DNA from: Liolophura sinensis
Taxonomy: Eukaryota > Mollusca > Polyplacophora > Chitonida > Chitonidae
DNA length: 64,000 bases
Assembly: GCF_032854445.1 (NCBI RefSeq)
Contig: NC_088302.1
Location: 26,439,080-26,503,079, forward strand
Direction of reading: 5' to 3'
Part shown: positions 1-12,300 of the stretch, in pieces
How positions within the stretch are numbered: position 1 is the first letter of the stretch
Layout: each line of letters begins with the position of its first letter
Notes under the pieces: model-generated
What the model saw: the letters and a program-made list of their open reading frames with translations, nothing else
Databases searched by the model: none
What the model was told of the DNA's origin: nothing
Made by a program: the position numbers and the translations under genes

Positions 1-1597
1 CCTCTCTGTGGAGCCATCCACTTGTCCAGAATGTCATTTAATTGCCTGTCTGTGGGGCCATCCACTTCTCCAGAATGTCATTTAATTGCCCCTCTGCGAG
101 ACCATTCACTCCTCCAGAATGTCATTTAATTGACTGTCTGTGAGACCATCCACTTCTCCAGAATGTCATTTAATTGCCTATCTGTGGGACCATCCACTTC
201 TCCAGAATGTCATTTAATTGCCTATCTGTGAGACCATCCACTTCTCCAGAATGTCATTTAATTACCTGTCTGTGGGGCCATCAACTTCTCCAGAATGTCA
301 TTTAATTGACTGTCTGTGGAGCCATCCACTTGTCCAGAATGTCATTTAATTGCCTATCTGTGGGACCATCCACTTCTCCAGAATGTCATTTAATTACCTA
401 TCTGTGGGGCCATCCACTTCCCCAGAATGTCATTTAATTGCCTGTCTGTGGGGCAATCCACTTCTCCGGATTGTCATTATTGCCTATCTTAGGGACCATC
501 CACTTCTCCAGAATGTCATTTAATTGCCTATCTGTGAGACCATCCACTTCTCCAGAATGTCATTTAATTGCCTATCTGTGAGACCATCCACTTCTCCAGA
601 ATGTCATTAATTACCTGTCTGTGAGGCCATCCACTTGTCCAGAATGTTATTTAATTGCCTATCTGTGGGACCATCCACTTCTCCAGAATGTCATTTAATT
701 GACTGTCTGTGGGGCAATCCACTTCTCCGGATTGTCATTATTGCCTATCTTAGGGACCATCCACTTCTCCAGAATGTCATTTAATTGCCTATCTGTGAAA
801 CCATCCACTTCTCCAGAATGTCATGTAATTGCCTATCTGTGAGACCATCCACTTCTCCAGAATGTCATTTAATTACCTGTCTGTGGGGCCATCCACTTCT
901 CCAGAATGTCATTTAATTACCTGTCTGTGGGGCCATCCACTTCTCCAGAATGTCATTTAATTGCCTCTCTGTGGAGCAATCCACTTGTCCAGAATTTCAT
1001 TTAATTGCCTGTCTGTGGGGCCATCCACTTCTCCAGAATGTCATTTAATTGCCTGTCTGTGGAGCCATCCACTTGTCCAGAATGTCATTTAATTGCCGAT
1101 CTGTGGGGCCATCCACTTGTCCAGAATATCATTTAATTGCCTCTCTGTGAGACTATTCACTCCTCCAGAATGTCATTTAATTGCCTATCTGTGGGACCAT
1201 CCACTTCTCCAGAATGTCATTTAATTGCCTATCTGTGAGACCATCCACTTCTCCAGAATGTCATTAATTACCTGTCTGTGGGGCCATCCACTTGCCCAGA
1301 ATGTCATTTAATTGCCTCTCTGTGGGGCCATCCACTTGTCCAGAATGTCATTGTGGGGCCATCCACTTGTCCAGATTGTCATTGTGGGGCCATCCACTTG
1401 TCTGGAATGTCATTGTGGGGCCATCCACTTGTCCAGAATGTCATTGTGGGGCCATCCACTTGTCCAGATTGTCATTGTGGGGCCATCCACTTGTCTGGAA
1501 TGTCACTGTGGGGCCATCCACTTGTCTGGAATGTCATTGTGGGGCCATCCACTTGTCTGGAATGTCATTGTGGGGCCATCCACTTGTCCAGAATGAT
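1..1597. repeat. Minisatellite array, 44-bp unit changing to 31-bp unit
   Basis: From the window edge to about 1320 a 44-bp unit (core CCATCCACTTCTCCAGAATG, then a TCATTTAATTGCC-type spacer) repeats about 30 times with point variants. From 1321 to about 1597 the unit loses about 13 bp (the TTAATTGCC part) and becomes a 31-bp unit repeated about nine times. All three forward frames stay open through the 31-bp part only because the unit lacks stop codons, so these are not genes. The array continues beyond the left edge. Confidence 0.97.
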
Positions 1598-4149
1598 CTC
1601 TCAGCCATCGTTTGCGTAGCCTTGGCCGACTGTCACCCGACCGTAGACCCATGATTATCAAATGTTTAATGGCATCGAATAAGTTATGTGTTGACAAATA
1701 TATGTATTTGTGTGTGATGTGTGTCAGCCTGTGTGCTTGCATACAACAAAAGACGCTTTAAAACGTATATAATGAGAATGTATATGTAATCAGTCATATC
1801 GGTATATCACACAAGGCCTACATTTTAAAAAATTCAAATATTGGTATTGTTGGGGATGTCTTGAACCATGCCTGCACATACATGTAATTTAAAGGTCCAC
1901 AAGAGATACTGTACATGTTTGGTGTGAAACATCAGTCTGGATCAGTAGACCTGATGGGCCAGACTTGGCAACCTGAAGACAGCATTCTGGTGGGTGACAG
2001 GTGATACAATTAATACTTGTCTCAGTTGCAAAAGTGACTGTCCAGACTGATAATTTAAGGGCTTAAACAGAATCCGAACGACAACACAAATGTGTGTATA
2101 TCTGTTTTCATCTTTCATACTGACTGATTAACATTTAAAACCTAAACGTGTACACAAGTGGAACACACATGTACATGTATGCATGTACAATGTACATGTA
2201 CAATCATGCAGCTATGGTATTTGAGACTGGTGTGTTTTAGCTGGTAGTATGCAATAATTGTGCATTTCCTGTGGACATCCAAATGCTTTTAGGCTTTTCA
2301 GCTATGGTTTGATATAGATTATTGATCGTAGCTCTGCATATTTTTCATTTATAAGGGTCGGCTTCCTGGTGACGTCTTGGTGCCTATGTGTGAATGGAGG
2401 GTTATGGCTGAGGGAACCTCAGGGCCTCGTTACGCAGACTGTATATGTACAACATGCCCTGCCTGGGGGACGTCAGCCCCTCCAAAGAGGCAAACTCCTG
2501 GGCCAGTTTCCGGGTGGACATGGCTTGCTGAACCACCTGACGTCAATAGGCAAGCAGCTAATTACTTCTAGTACCTTCCTGTTTATGCTTATATGCCTGA
2601 CAGTGATTCAGGCTTACCTGAAAACATGTACTGCTGTGAGGACTTAATGCTGCTCTAAGCACACATGTATGCAAGGGATGCCTTAAGACATTGAAGCTGC
2701 TCACAATTTCAAAGTGTAAAAAACAGGTAAGGGTTTTGCATAAGTTACTTCATTTTATCGTATGAACTAAAATAAAATCCATCTCTAAATGAAATGAGTA
2801 TAACTTCAGGCTAGGAAATTCACACCATTTTTTTTTTCACGTATACATGAGAGTGTCATGTACATGTTCATAATTTGGATAATTTATTCTCTGCCAAATT
2901 ACTTAAAATTTCTTCACAAACCATAAAGGCAAACTATTGAATGTTGTAAAATATCACTTTTGGTGCTGAAACTTACATATTTCCTTTTGGACATCATCTT
3001 ACCTTCTCAAAACACATTTCTAATTGAGGCCGATAGAACATTCACATTCAGGTAAAATGTGCAACGTTAAACAGGTTCACAGAGATGTGTTTTAATTGTA
3101 ATTTGTGTTTTCATGGTAAATTGTGTTTTTTTTTTAACATTCCTGTCAACCTGAATAGGTTTATACCTGGCACATGTTATCTGATGCAAGAACATTCTAA
3201 AACAATTATCATCACAGTCTGTTGGTTATAGCAAATTATACCAATTAATTTATATATTAATTGCTGTAGTTATCATAGGTGTGTCATGATTTCTAACTTG
3301 TTTGACTTGCAGTTTGTATTGGCTATTTTCATCATGGGACACAACAAAAACAGTAAATCGATCTACAATTTCATGGAATTTTTCACCAAATTTATGCTGA
3401 CATGCAATTGCTCTTCTGCACAAACTGTAGTATAGATTGGTGTTTGATTGGAGCAAAATTAGTTGGAGCAATATTATTTCACATGGTCATTTAACAAACT
3501 TACATGGCAAGGCTAGAAAGTTAGTGAAAACTTTCATGAAATTACAGTTTCTTCACTGATAGGTGATAAATCGAAACCAGCAATAAAGTGAAGTTTACAA
3601 GTCTAGAATTGAGCACCTGACGTCAATAAAATATTAAAGCGCAACAATTCACATGGCTTGAGGTTGGGGCACCATATTGTTTGACAAAGCTGTCAGTTTC
3701 ATCACTTCCGTATTTACAAATAACACAAAAATATGAAACCTGTTTCATTGCCTCTAAATTGCCCTTAATCAGGCCCTGACATGCCTAGATTGCTGCTTCT
3801 GCTCAAATCTTACTGTCTAGATCTAGATTTAATTGGCATTAGAAAGTTTTTTTTTATACAGGGCAATTCAAGCCTTAAAATTTATTCAATGAATTATTTC
3901 ACCTTGTTAAAAAGCCACTGTGGACAGGGTTGTTTTTTGACCAAGAAAAAAAGATAATGTACCACAAACTGTTGCATTTGGAGTTTTGATGATTATATGC
4001 ACATGTATTAAGGCCTGGAAATGGACATGTATGAAAATTTCAATAAAACATGAAGTTTGAATTAATGCTGAAAAGCTTTTTTACAATTGATAGTATTTTG
4101 GTGGTCAATCTGGATGAATAAATGATTATGGCATAATGTCACATCAGGG

Positions 4150-4383
4150 ATCTCGGGTCAAGGTGGTTAGCGTGAAAGCTTGGCACGATGGCCCACAAAC
4201 CTCTTCCCAATGTGGTCGTTGTGAGTTCAAGTCCAGCTCAAGGTCTGCCAGCAACCTGGGGATGGTCATGGGTTTCCCACGAGCTCTGTCCTGTTTCCTC
4301 CCACCATAATGCTGGCCTTCATTGTATCAATCAAAAATGTTCTCGAGTACAGCATAAAACACCGATCAGACAAATAAATAATG
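4150..4383 (+). mobile_element. tRNA-derived SINE, family A, diverged copy
   Basis: The sequence runs from a degraded tRNA-like head (GTGGTTAGCG, then a B-box-like GAGTTCAAGTCC) through the family body (CATGGGTTTCCCACGAGCTC, CCACCATAATGCTGGCC) to the tail CAGCATAAAACACCGATC and (AAATA)n. It matches the better copies at 26.7 and 27.4 kb along most of its length but has an internal deletion after the B box. No clear target-site duplication was found. Confidence 0.85.
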
Positions 4384-5430
4384 CCATATGGATGAAATAA
4401 TTTTTCATCCATATTGTGGCAATTGGACAATCTGTGGATGATCCACGTCTTTATTTTAAGAAATTCTACACCGCTGTTTTGTTTGGTCTTCAATCTAATG
4501 TGAGAATTACAGCTATACTGATTGCATGCTCATTTGTTCTTGTCAGAAGGTGGGCAGTGTTACATATGTTTCTGAACACTGGGACTGGTTGATGATACAG
4601 ATGTGAATGCAACTTTTACAACACATGTCCCTCTACTTTATGCAGTACAAACAACTGAAGATGGAGGAGAGTTTGTATGGGGACTGGATGTTGTACATGT
4701 AGAGTAAAAATGTCTAATTATAATGTCATGCTAATTGAGTGTACTGGTAACTAGATCTATGAGTCCAATGTTCTTCCCTCTGTAGACGAACTTTCTTTCA
4801 TTACTTGTTATATAGCACCTCCGGTGGATTCTTCAGTGTTTAATTTAAGTTACTTATATCTTTACTTATTTCCTTGTTCACAGCCAAAGCCAACTCTATA
4901 GACATATAGCTGCATTCTGTGGAAGAAGTCAGTCAGGCTACAAACAGCTAAGCCAGAATGAAAGAATTCACCATCCCTGGGACAGTTCTGGCAGAATGAA
5001 ATTACCATCTGACGGCATGACGTCGCTGTGGTTTTCTGGATGCTCCATGTATTGATCAGTATACATACATGTATATAATTCTTCACAGTAAGTTTTTTTA
5101 CCCATAAAAGTAATTACAGTAGATGAAATCCAGTGCCAGCTGGTCAGGTTGTAGATAAGTAAGGTTTGTCCATTTACTTTTCTGAGACAAGGGAACAGGT
5201 TTCTTTGCTTTGCACGGTTTCCTAACCATGCAGTCATCATGCAAACTGAATAAAAACGGTGTTAGTGAAGTGTTTTTCAGTGCAGAGTTTAAAACTGAAT
5301 AAAAATAAATAATATCTGATGTTGGTCAGGTTGAAGAAAAGAGTAAACTAGGCACATGCATAAGGCAGGACCTTACGGAAGCCAACCTCGGCAGGTGCCT
5401 CATCAGGTAAAGGTGCAGCAGAGCTAGAGG

Positions 5431-5640
5431 ATGTATTTATTTATTTAATTGATTGGTGTTTGACGCCGTACTCAAGAATATTTCACTTATACGACGGCGG
5501 CCAGCATTATGGTGGGTGGAAACCGGGCACAGCCCAGGGGAAACCCACAACCATCCGCAGGTTGCTGTCAGACCTTCCCACGTACGGCCGGAGAGGAAGC
5601 CAGCATTAGCTGGACTTGAGCTCAAAGCGACCGCATTGGT
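5431..5640 (-). mobile_element. SINE family A, 5'-truncated, with 14-bp target duplication
   Basis: A minus-strand copy: the plus strand starts with TATTTATTTATTT and reads back through the family body, stopping before the tRNA A box, so the 5' head is truncated. It is flanked by AGCTAGAGGATGTA at 5422-5435 and 5641-5654, a 14-bp target-site duplication. That shows LINE-type target-primed insertion and truncation during reverse transcription. Confidence 0.92.
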
Positions 5641-6020
5641 AGCTAGAGGATGTAGAGTGAGTAGGACAGGCGCAAACACATGGCCTGAAGTTGTTTAAAC
5701 TGCATGTACACTTACATCGTAACATATACCATGTTTTTATAATTGTTTTCTTGCTTTAATTTTGACAGTTGTTACCTGTACTTCTGTAAATATTAATTTC
5801 AGAGCTGAAATCTGGAAGGCATATTAATGTTTTGCTTGGAAATGCATGTGTGTCTGAAATAGAGACTTGAGATGTGAGAAATGATCAAAGAACTCAAGTC
5901 AACTATAGTTAAGTGTGCAAATGAAAAGGCGATTGAAAGAGATTGGGGAGAACGTGTGCAGTTGTATACTTTTGTCACAGTGTCTGTGTATTTTGGCGTA
6001 ATAAGGGTTAATATTTGCAG

Positions 6021-6116
6021 GAGGCTGATGTGTTGACAGTTGCCATGCTGGGAAACTTTCCTCTTACCAGTGAGACCATTGGATTAATCAGAAGGGGGTC
6101 AGATATTGACGTTGAG
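6021..6116 (+). CDS. Probable internal coding exon (32 codons, phase 0)
   Basis: A 96-bp open segment sits between a good acceptor (AATATTTGCAG) and a good donor (GAG|GTAAGG). It encodes 32 residues beginning EADVLTVAMLGNF and ending RRGSDIDVE, with no stop in that frame. Both ends fall on codon boundaries, as do all three exons at 30.5-34.4 kb, so it may be an upstream exon of that gene across a 24-kb intron or introns. I do not recognise a domain. Membership in that gene is inference from strand and phase only. Confidence 0.5.
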
Positions 6117-8818
6117 GTAAGGCTAATTAATATGCTAATCAGGTGAGAATGCAGCGGAATTCATTTCTGATATCAGAATGAAAGGATGTATAAATTGTTT
6201 GGTTTTCATTTCATATAGCATCAGTTTAGGATATGTCCTAACATATAAAAAACTTTATACAAAAAAGTCTTTTCAGCTTTCTTCTTGGGACAAAAAAATG
6301 CATTCAAAGTATACAGTTTCCTTAAAGCCCATAACTAAGAATTGTGTGAAGGGAATATTGCCTCTGGTCCCAGTAAGTTCATGGATGATTTCACTTCTGA
6401 AAATTTCCAACCATTGACAGAAATTATGCATGAATTATAGGGGTGTTTCAAAAATAAAAAAAAAAAAGAACCCATAGTCGATATTCTTTTTTAGATATCC
6501 TTTAATGCAAGGGAGTAAAAAATTGAACTAATGATATATAGAGGTACATGTGCATTTAAAGCAGCTCTGGTTTTCAGCAGGAAGTAGTTAGGCGAAAGGG
6601 GTATGTAATTTTTTTTTTGTTTTATGAGTGAGCAGACACTAAAAAAGCCCAAAAATGGAATAAAAAACAAAATTGACAGACCCAGGTTATACATCCTTAT
6701 TTCCTGCACAATTGTGAGTACATTCATTAACTGTCAACAATATAGTTGTTCTCTTAAAAGGGATTTAATTGGGTATTACCAGAGAAAACAAACATGAAGC
6801 TCAGTCCTATGTTACAGGGAACATACATGTACATGTAATGATCTTTATATTTTGTCCAGTCTTTGTGTTGTTGATGATTTTCTTCCTTTTCAAGGCTTTG
6901 CAATGACGTAAATATGTCTTCAGTTTCTGAGACAGACATATTTCCCACAAATTAGATATAAATTTGGGATGTCACATCTGGTGTCACATTTGGTGTTTTC
7001 AGCATACTTCAGTAGCGGCAACACATCACTTTGCATTTTGGTGACATAGACTTGCCCAGCCACAAGAAGACAATGCACGTACATGTACACACACCTAACA
7101 GTGCCTAATGACTTCTCGTCGTCATATAACTGGAAAATTTTTATGTACGATTTAAAGCCCCAACCATACATATATTATATATACGCATCTAGCAGATATT
7201 CTGGTGCTGAAAATTGCTGTAGACCAGTTCACTTCTGGAACCAATAATCTAATCACAAGAAATACTTATCAGCTCTCTAGACAATTGGGCCAACAGCTCT
7301 CCCAGGTTACAAAAAATATCAGAGCTGGAGCTCCGACAACAAATATATATGGAATAAATGGTTTCTGATTTCTCAGACTGCAAGCTTCATGATTGTATCT
7401 TGTCTTTGTTCATAGGAGCAAATCTGCAGGATGTCCAACAATTAGAGTATAGTTTCTTCTTTGATGATATAGAACTCTTGAATTGTAGTTGAACTTCAAA
7501 TTCTCATACAAAGAAACATTTATGTTAATTTGTTCACTGCCAGGGCTCAACCCCGGAAGGAAATTTTCCAGATTCCTCTAACTCCGCTTTTCTTGTTGCC
7601 TTACTTGCCAACTGTGCTTATGCTAGGTTCATACATGTAAATGTCTACCTAGTCTTACCTGAAGTTTTTATGTTGAAGATCACTTGCCTTCCAGTGTGAA
7701 GTTCCACAAATTGAGCTAAAAGGATACATAAAATGTTCGATTTTTATTTCTTAATAATACAGAGTATATGAGGTAGCCTGACATGAAAAAGTACAAAAAA
7801 ACATTCTCAGCTCACTACTTGGTTGTTGATGTCAGTGGCGATACTTATAGCTGTCAAAACAACTTTGTTATCCAAAGCAGGGAAGAAAGCCTGAATTTTG
7901 CTCCCGCGTTCCCAGTATTTTCATAGAAGACATCATTTCTAAATATTTCCAACCAATGAGGGAAAATATGCAAAAAAAGACATGATAGAGCAGTTATTAA
8001 GAAATATAAAATATGCCCCAAATATAAATGATTTTTTTTTTTTTCATTTTTTGGCATTTTTCTTCATTCTCCTTAAAACCGTACTCTTCCTTTTGAAGTA
8101 ACTTTTTTATATACCACTTAAGATCAATGATTGGAAATGAGTGTTGTAGAAGCTGTATTACATGATGATCATGTACACTACATGTATAGACTGATGTGTT
8201 GAGTTCAGCGCTCTCTCTGCCTTAATATACATATAATGTTGACTAAAACAATAAAATTGATTTGTAGTGCTCAGACAGTAGACTTTTCAACTTCAAAGTA
8301 TGGACATGATTGTCTGCCATGTGACTCGTTAAAAAAAAAAAAATGAATTGCTCACATTTTGTGACATAAACTAAACTTTGAAGTCTTACATCTTTGGTGT
8401 TTGAACGTCTAATTTTCAACTTTTAAGAAGTTTTCTGTGATGTGACCTGCAAATATGAGAATAAGATCGCAACTTCCGACCAAAGTAATGAGACTGTTAA
8501 ACTAATAAATAAGATATATTATAATATTCAAATTCAAATATTTTTGGTTACATGACAAATATGGTAATCTGTACATTTCCACAGTTTTCAAAATAGGAAT
8601 GTCTATACATGTGTTTAAATTTCAGCTGAATTGGTTGAGTGGTTCTTAATATAAATCAATTTGGCATGTTTGGGTAAGACATTAAGTGGCTTCAGTACCA
8701 CGAAGAATTTATAATAACAGAAAGCTTCATAGCCTGGCTTTTGACATTGTGATTAGGTACCGCATGTCGTCACCACTATCAGACATGTTGGAGACCTGAT
8801 ACTACAAGGCCCCAAAGG
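6117..8818. other. Noncoding AT-rich DNA with an old SINE fragment
   Basis: No supported gene. About 6975-7175 is a fragment of a second SINE-like family (on the reverse strand: a TGGGGCTTTAAATCGTAC start followed by ATATGACGACGAGAAGTC). The rest is poly-A/T-rich sequence with ACATGTA palindromes. Short open frames here lack codon character or splice context. Confidence 0.6.
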
Positions 8819-9391
8819 CTTCATGTGCCTTCTTATCAGTACATTCTGGCTTCATGTGCCTTCTGATCAGTGCATTCTGGCTTCACGTGCCTGCTGATCA
8901 GTGCATTCTGGCTTCATGTGCCTGCTGATCAGTGCATTCTGGCTTCATGTGCCTTCTGATCAGTGCATTCTGGCTTCATGTGCCTTCTGATCAGTGCATT
9001 CTGGCTTCATGTGCCTTCTGATCAGTGCATTCTGGATTCATGTGCCTTCTGATCAGTGCATTCTGGCTTCATGTGCCTGCTGATCAGTGCATTCTGGCTT
9101 CATGTGCCTTCTGATCAGTGCATTCTGGCTTCATGTGCCTTCTGATCAGTGCATTCTGGCTTCATGTGCCTTCTGATCAGTGCATTCTGGCTTCATGTGC
9201 CTGCTGATCAGTGCATTCTGGCTTCATGTGCCTGCTGATCAGTGCATTCTGGCTTCATGTGCCTTCTGATCAGTGCATTCTGGCTTCATGTGCCTTCTGA
9301 TCAGTGCATTCTGGCTTCTTGTGCCTTCTGGTCAGTGCATTCTGGCTTCACGTGCCTTCTGATCAGTGCATTCTGGCTTCATGTGCCTTCT
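8819..9391. repeat. 31-bp minisatellite, about 18.5 units
   Basis: The unit CTTCATGTGCCTTCTGATCAGTGCATTCTGG repeats about 18.5 times with only scattered substitutions (TTC or TGC variants before TGATCA, a few C for T). It contains the palindrome TGATCA in nearly every unit. Homogeneity is higher than in the array at the left edge, which suggests recent expansion. A short open frame across its right end is a by-product of the repeat. Confidence 0.97.
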
Positions 9392-12300
9392 GCACACTGA
9401 AGAGGTTTTTAGTCATACAACATACATCTACTCCAATGGCCATTGGTTTAGCCAATGTGCATTGGAATCTGTTTGGCCTGAAAGAATCATAACAATATAT
9501 GCCTTGTATTTTGAAGTTAAGCAAATTCTGGTCAGATTTTGAGATCTAGTATGGCCACATTCAACCCCTGTGACCTACATTTTTTTTTCCTTTCTTGGTC
9601 TCCTGGAATAACTTTTACCTTCCTATCGTACACTTAAGTTTCAGATTCCCAGCCATAGTGCACTCAGTACAGATTCGGGAAGCAGAAAATAATAATAAAT
9701 ATAAAGAATAGTAATAATAATAAGAATACAAGACATACGTTTCATTTCACAGGTTTATTAGGAGGAAGTTCAAAACTGATTTATGGCTAAGTCGGATTTC
9801 GTGGAGATGTTATAGTGTCGAATTTCACATCAGTCGCAGTTGTAGTATTAGATGTAAATGACATTTGTCTTTTTAGGAAGTCATGCTCACACTAATTTGT
9901 TATATACATTCAGTCATGACAACTAATAGAGCAAATAGAGAGTTCTGCATGTGAATCCAACTGATCAATATTTAAATGATCAAATGATAAACATAAAATA
10001 ATGTGGTTTTATACAGTGAATGCATGCTGTCACTGTCACAGGGTTTGTATTAATTCCCGAAGGTATTCCAATAATTACATTCAAGGGCCAACTGTATTTG
10101 TGTGAAAAAGTTATTATTGTTGGTGTACACACCTATAATAACACACCCATTACAACGATATTAATTTAACCTCTGAATATAACCGAATAGTAGATACCCT
10201 GCAGAATCAGTAATTTAGCCATTGATTCCAAGCACCTGCACCTCCATTACATGTATACATGTATGCTGGCTGCTTGATATAGATGTAAAATCCTTGGTGT
10301 AATAAAGATAAGTAACCTCATACGTAACCATAATTTAGCCAATTTTAGGGCTCTTGCACTGTTATCGTCATCGGGAATATGTTGAGCCAAATATATATCA
10401 TGGCTTCTTTCAGACACAGTGTATATGTACTTTATTTTCCGCGTCTTTGCATAAAATAGATGTGTTTCGTTTTTAAAGGTCCGAGTTGATGATATTGCTA
10501 CATGTGTGAAATGTGCAATAATCTGCTTAATTATACACTCAAAAAATATCTTTTATTAAAAGAAATGTTTTGAGATACTCTTTACATTTAGCCAGAAGAT
10601 GTTTTGATGAGTTAATTGCGATTTTCCACCTGAGGTAATGGATTGTAATACATATGTATGGAGGTGATATCACCCGAGGAAGAGTTTCTATCCCCTTTCA
10701 TGTTGTACTGATTAGCATACAAACTTGATGTAATGTTTTACCTGAAAGACATGTATCACGTAGAGAGGAACAGGTAAGCGTCGGCACAGATTCACTGTAG
10801 GACAAGAGTATTTTTTGTGCCATCCTCACAGTGTACAAGTACATGTGATTGTGTGTGCTATGAAGATCGATCAAGACCTCATTGATTTTACAGTTGGTTT
10901 GTTTTGCAAGGAGGGCTGGCAATCGAGGCTGTGGCGGCTTGTTTAAACGAGTTGGATGCATATGTCCTCGCCACTATACACACACGTCTCGCACCTGTTG
11001 GTACAACCTCAAGTCTGTACACGGACACTGTCACTACATCCTATGGATTACCTGTGCATATTGCCTGAGATTCGGGCTAGGATGAGGTGAGGCAAATGGC
11101 CTTAAGACCCTTGTGTCCACCTCTGCCACGCTCTTATTGACCTAGACACTGTAGCAGAAAGGAGGGGGGCTCTGCGAGGCTCACCTGTTGATTAACCTCA
11201 CCTGTAGATACCTGTAGTGTCATGATCCATGTAAACCCATAGTGAGATATGATAGCTTAGGTCTTAGCAAGACACAGTGGGTATACTAATATCAGATACT
11301 GTCATTGCAAGATGAGATAGAGGAGTATCTGGAAGCATCTGGAGGATTTCAAGTCTTCTGATGCAGTAACACCCGGATTATTTATCCTACATGAAGCACA
11401 TGTTTTGATTATCCTTCATTATTTCTCTTGGTAAACAATGCCATGCTGTTGGAACTGATCAAATTTTATAATAATTGTGACCCATGTAGATCTCTGTATC
11501 CAGTGGAATGTAATGTATAGGCTTGGCTTTTCATGCGTTTCATTGTATACTGCGAAGATTACAGAAATTAGGTGACATTGTGCTCATAGTATTGGTCCAA
11601 AGTTTCAAAGTGTGAGTAACCTGAGCTGTCAACTGCAAATTTCCAGAATTTGTTGTTGTCCGAAGTTTAAGAAATGGACATCTGAGCTAGAGATCCAGGA
11701 TGGGGGAGACTGTTTGCCTGGTGAACTCTCCTGCTGTCTTCCATTTTCATCTGTCCTATGAAGAATTAGCTCGACCGTCACATGTAAGTAAATGATCAAA
11801 CACTTTACTATTAATTACTTCCACAGGCTTCCACAGACAGAAAGTCGGACATCATAATAGGTGCTGCAGTGTTCTAGCCATGCAGACATGCATAATGGCT
11901 CAACTTGTATACATATATGCACTTATACATGCATCCACTTGTACTTATACATACCTGTACATGCACTTGTGCTTATACATACATGCACTTGTACTTATAC
12001 ACACATGCACTTTTAGATATACATGCATGCACTTGTACATATACATACATGCACTTGTAATTTTACATACATGCACTTGTATTTATACATGCATGCACTT
12101 GTACTTATACATACATGCACTTTTACATGTGAGAGGTAGACAAATTTGTACACTACATGTACATGTACAGTGTGTTGAGATCTGTTTTCTTAATTTGAGA
12201 TCTGTTTTCTTCACTCCAGAAGGATACTGGTTAAATTTATTGCATAATTTATAGCTGTGGTCTATTTATGACGCTTTGATACACTTGTACATGTAGTTTT

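Larger units (their letters stand above)
1598..6020. other. AT-rich intergenic or intronic DNA
   Basis: I see no convincing gene here. It contains two SINE copies (near 4.2 and 5.5 kb, listed separately), many ACATGTA palindromes, and a perfect hairpin at about 4384-4412 (12-bp arms, 5-bp loop). A GC-richer patch at about 2360-2570 is open in more than one frame and could hold an exon, but no splice-site pair or known domain supports one frame. Confidence 0.6.

Noticed and set aside
1278-1654. Overlapping open frames of 94-120 codons in three forward phases
   Set aside because: They lie in the 31-bp tandem array and are open only because the unit has no stop codon.
11880-12254. 124-codon open frame
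   Set aside because: Encoded by a 22-bp tandem repeat; low complexity.
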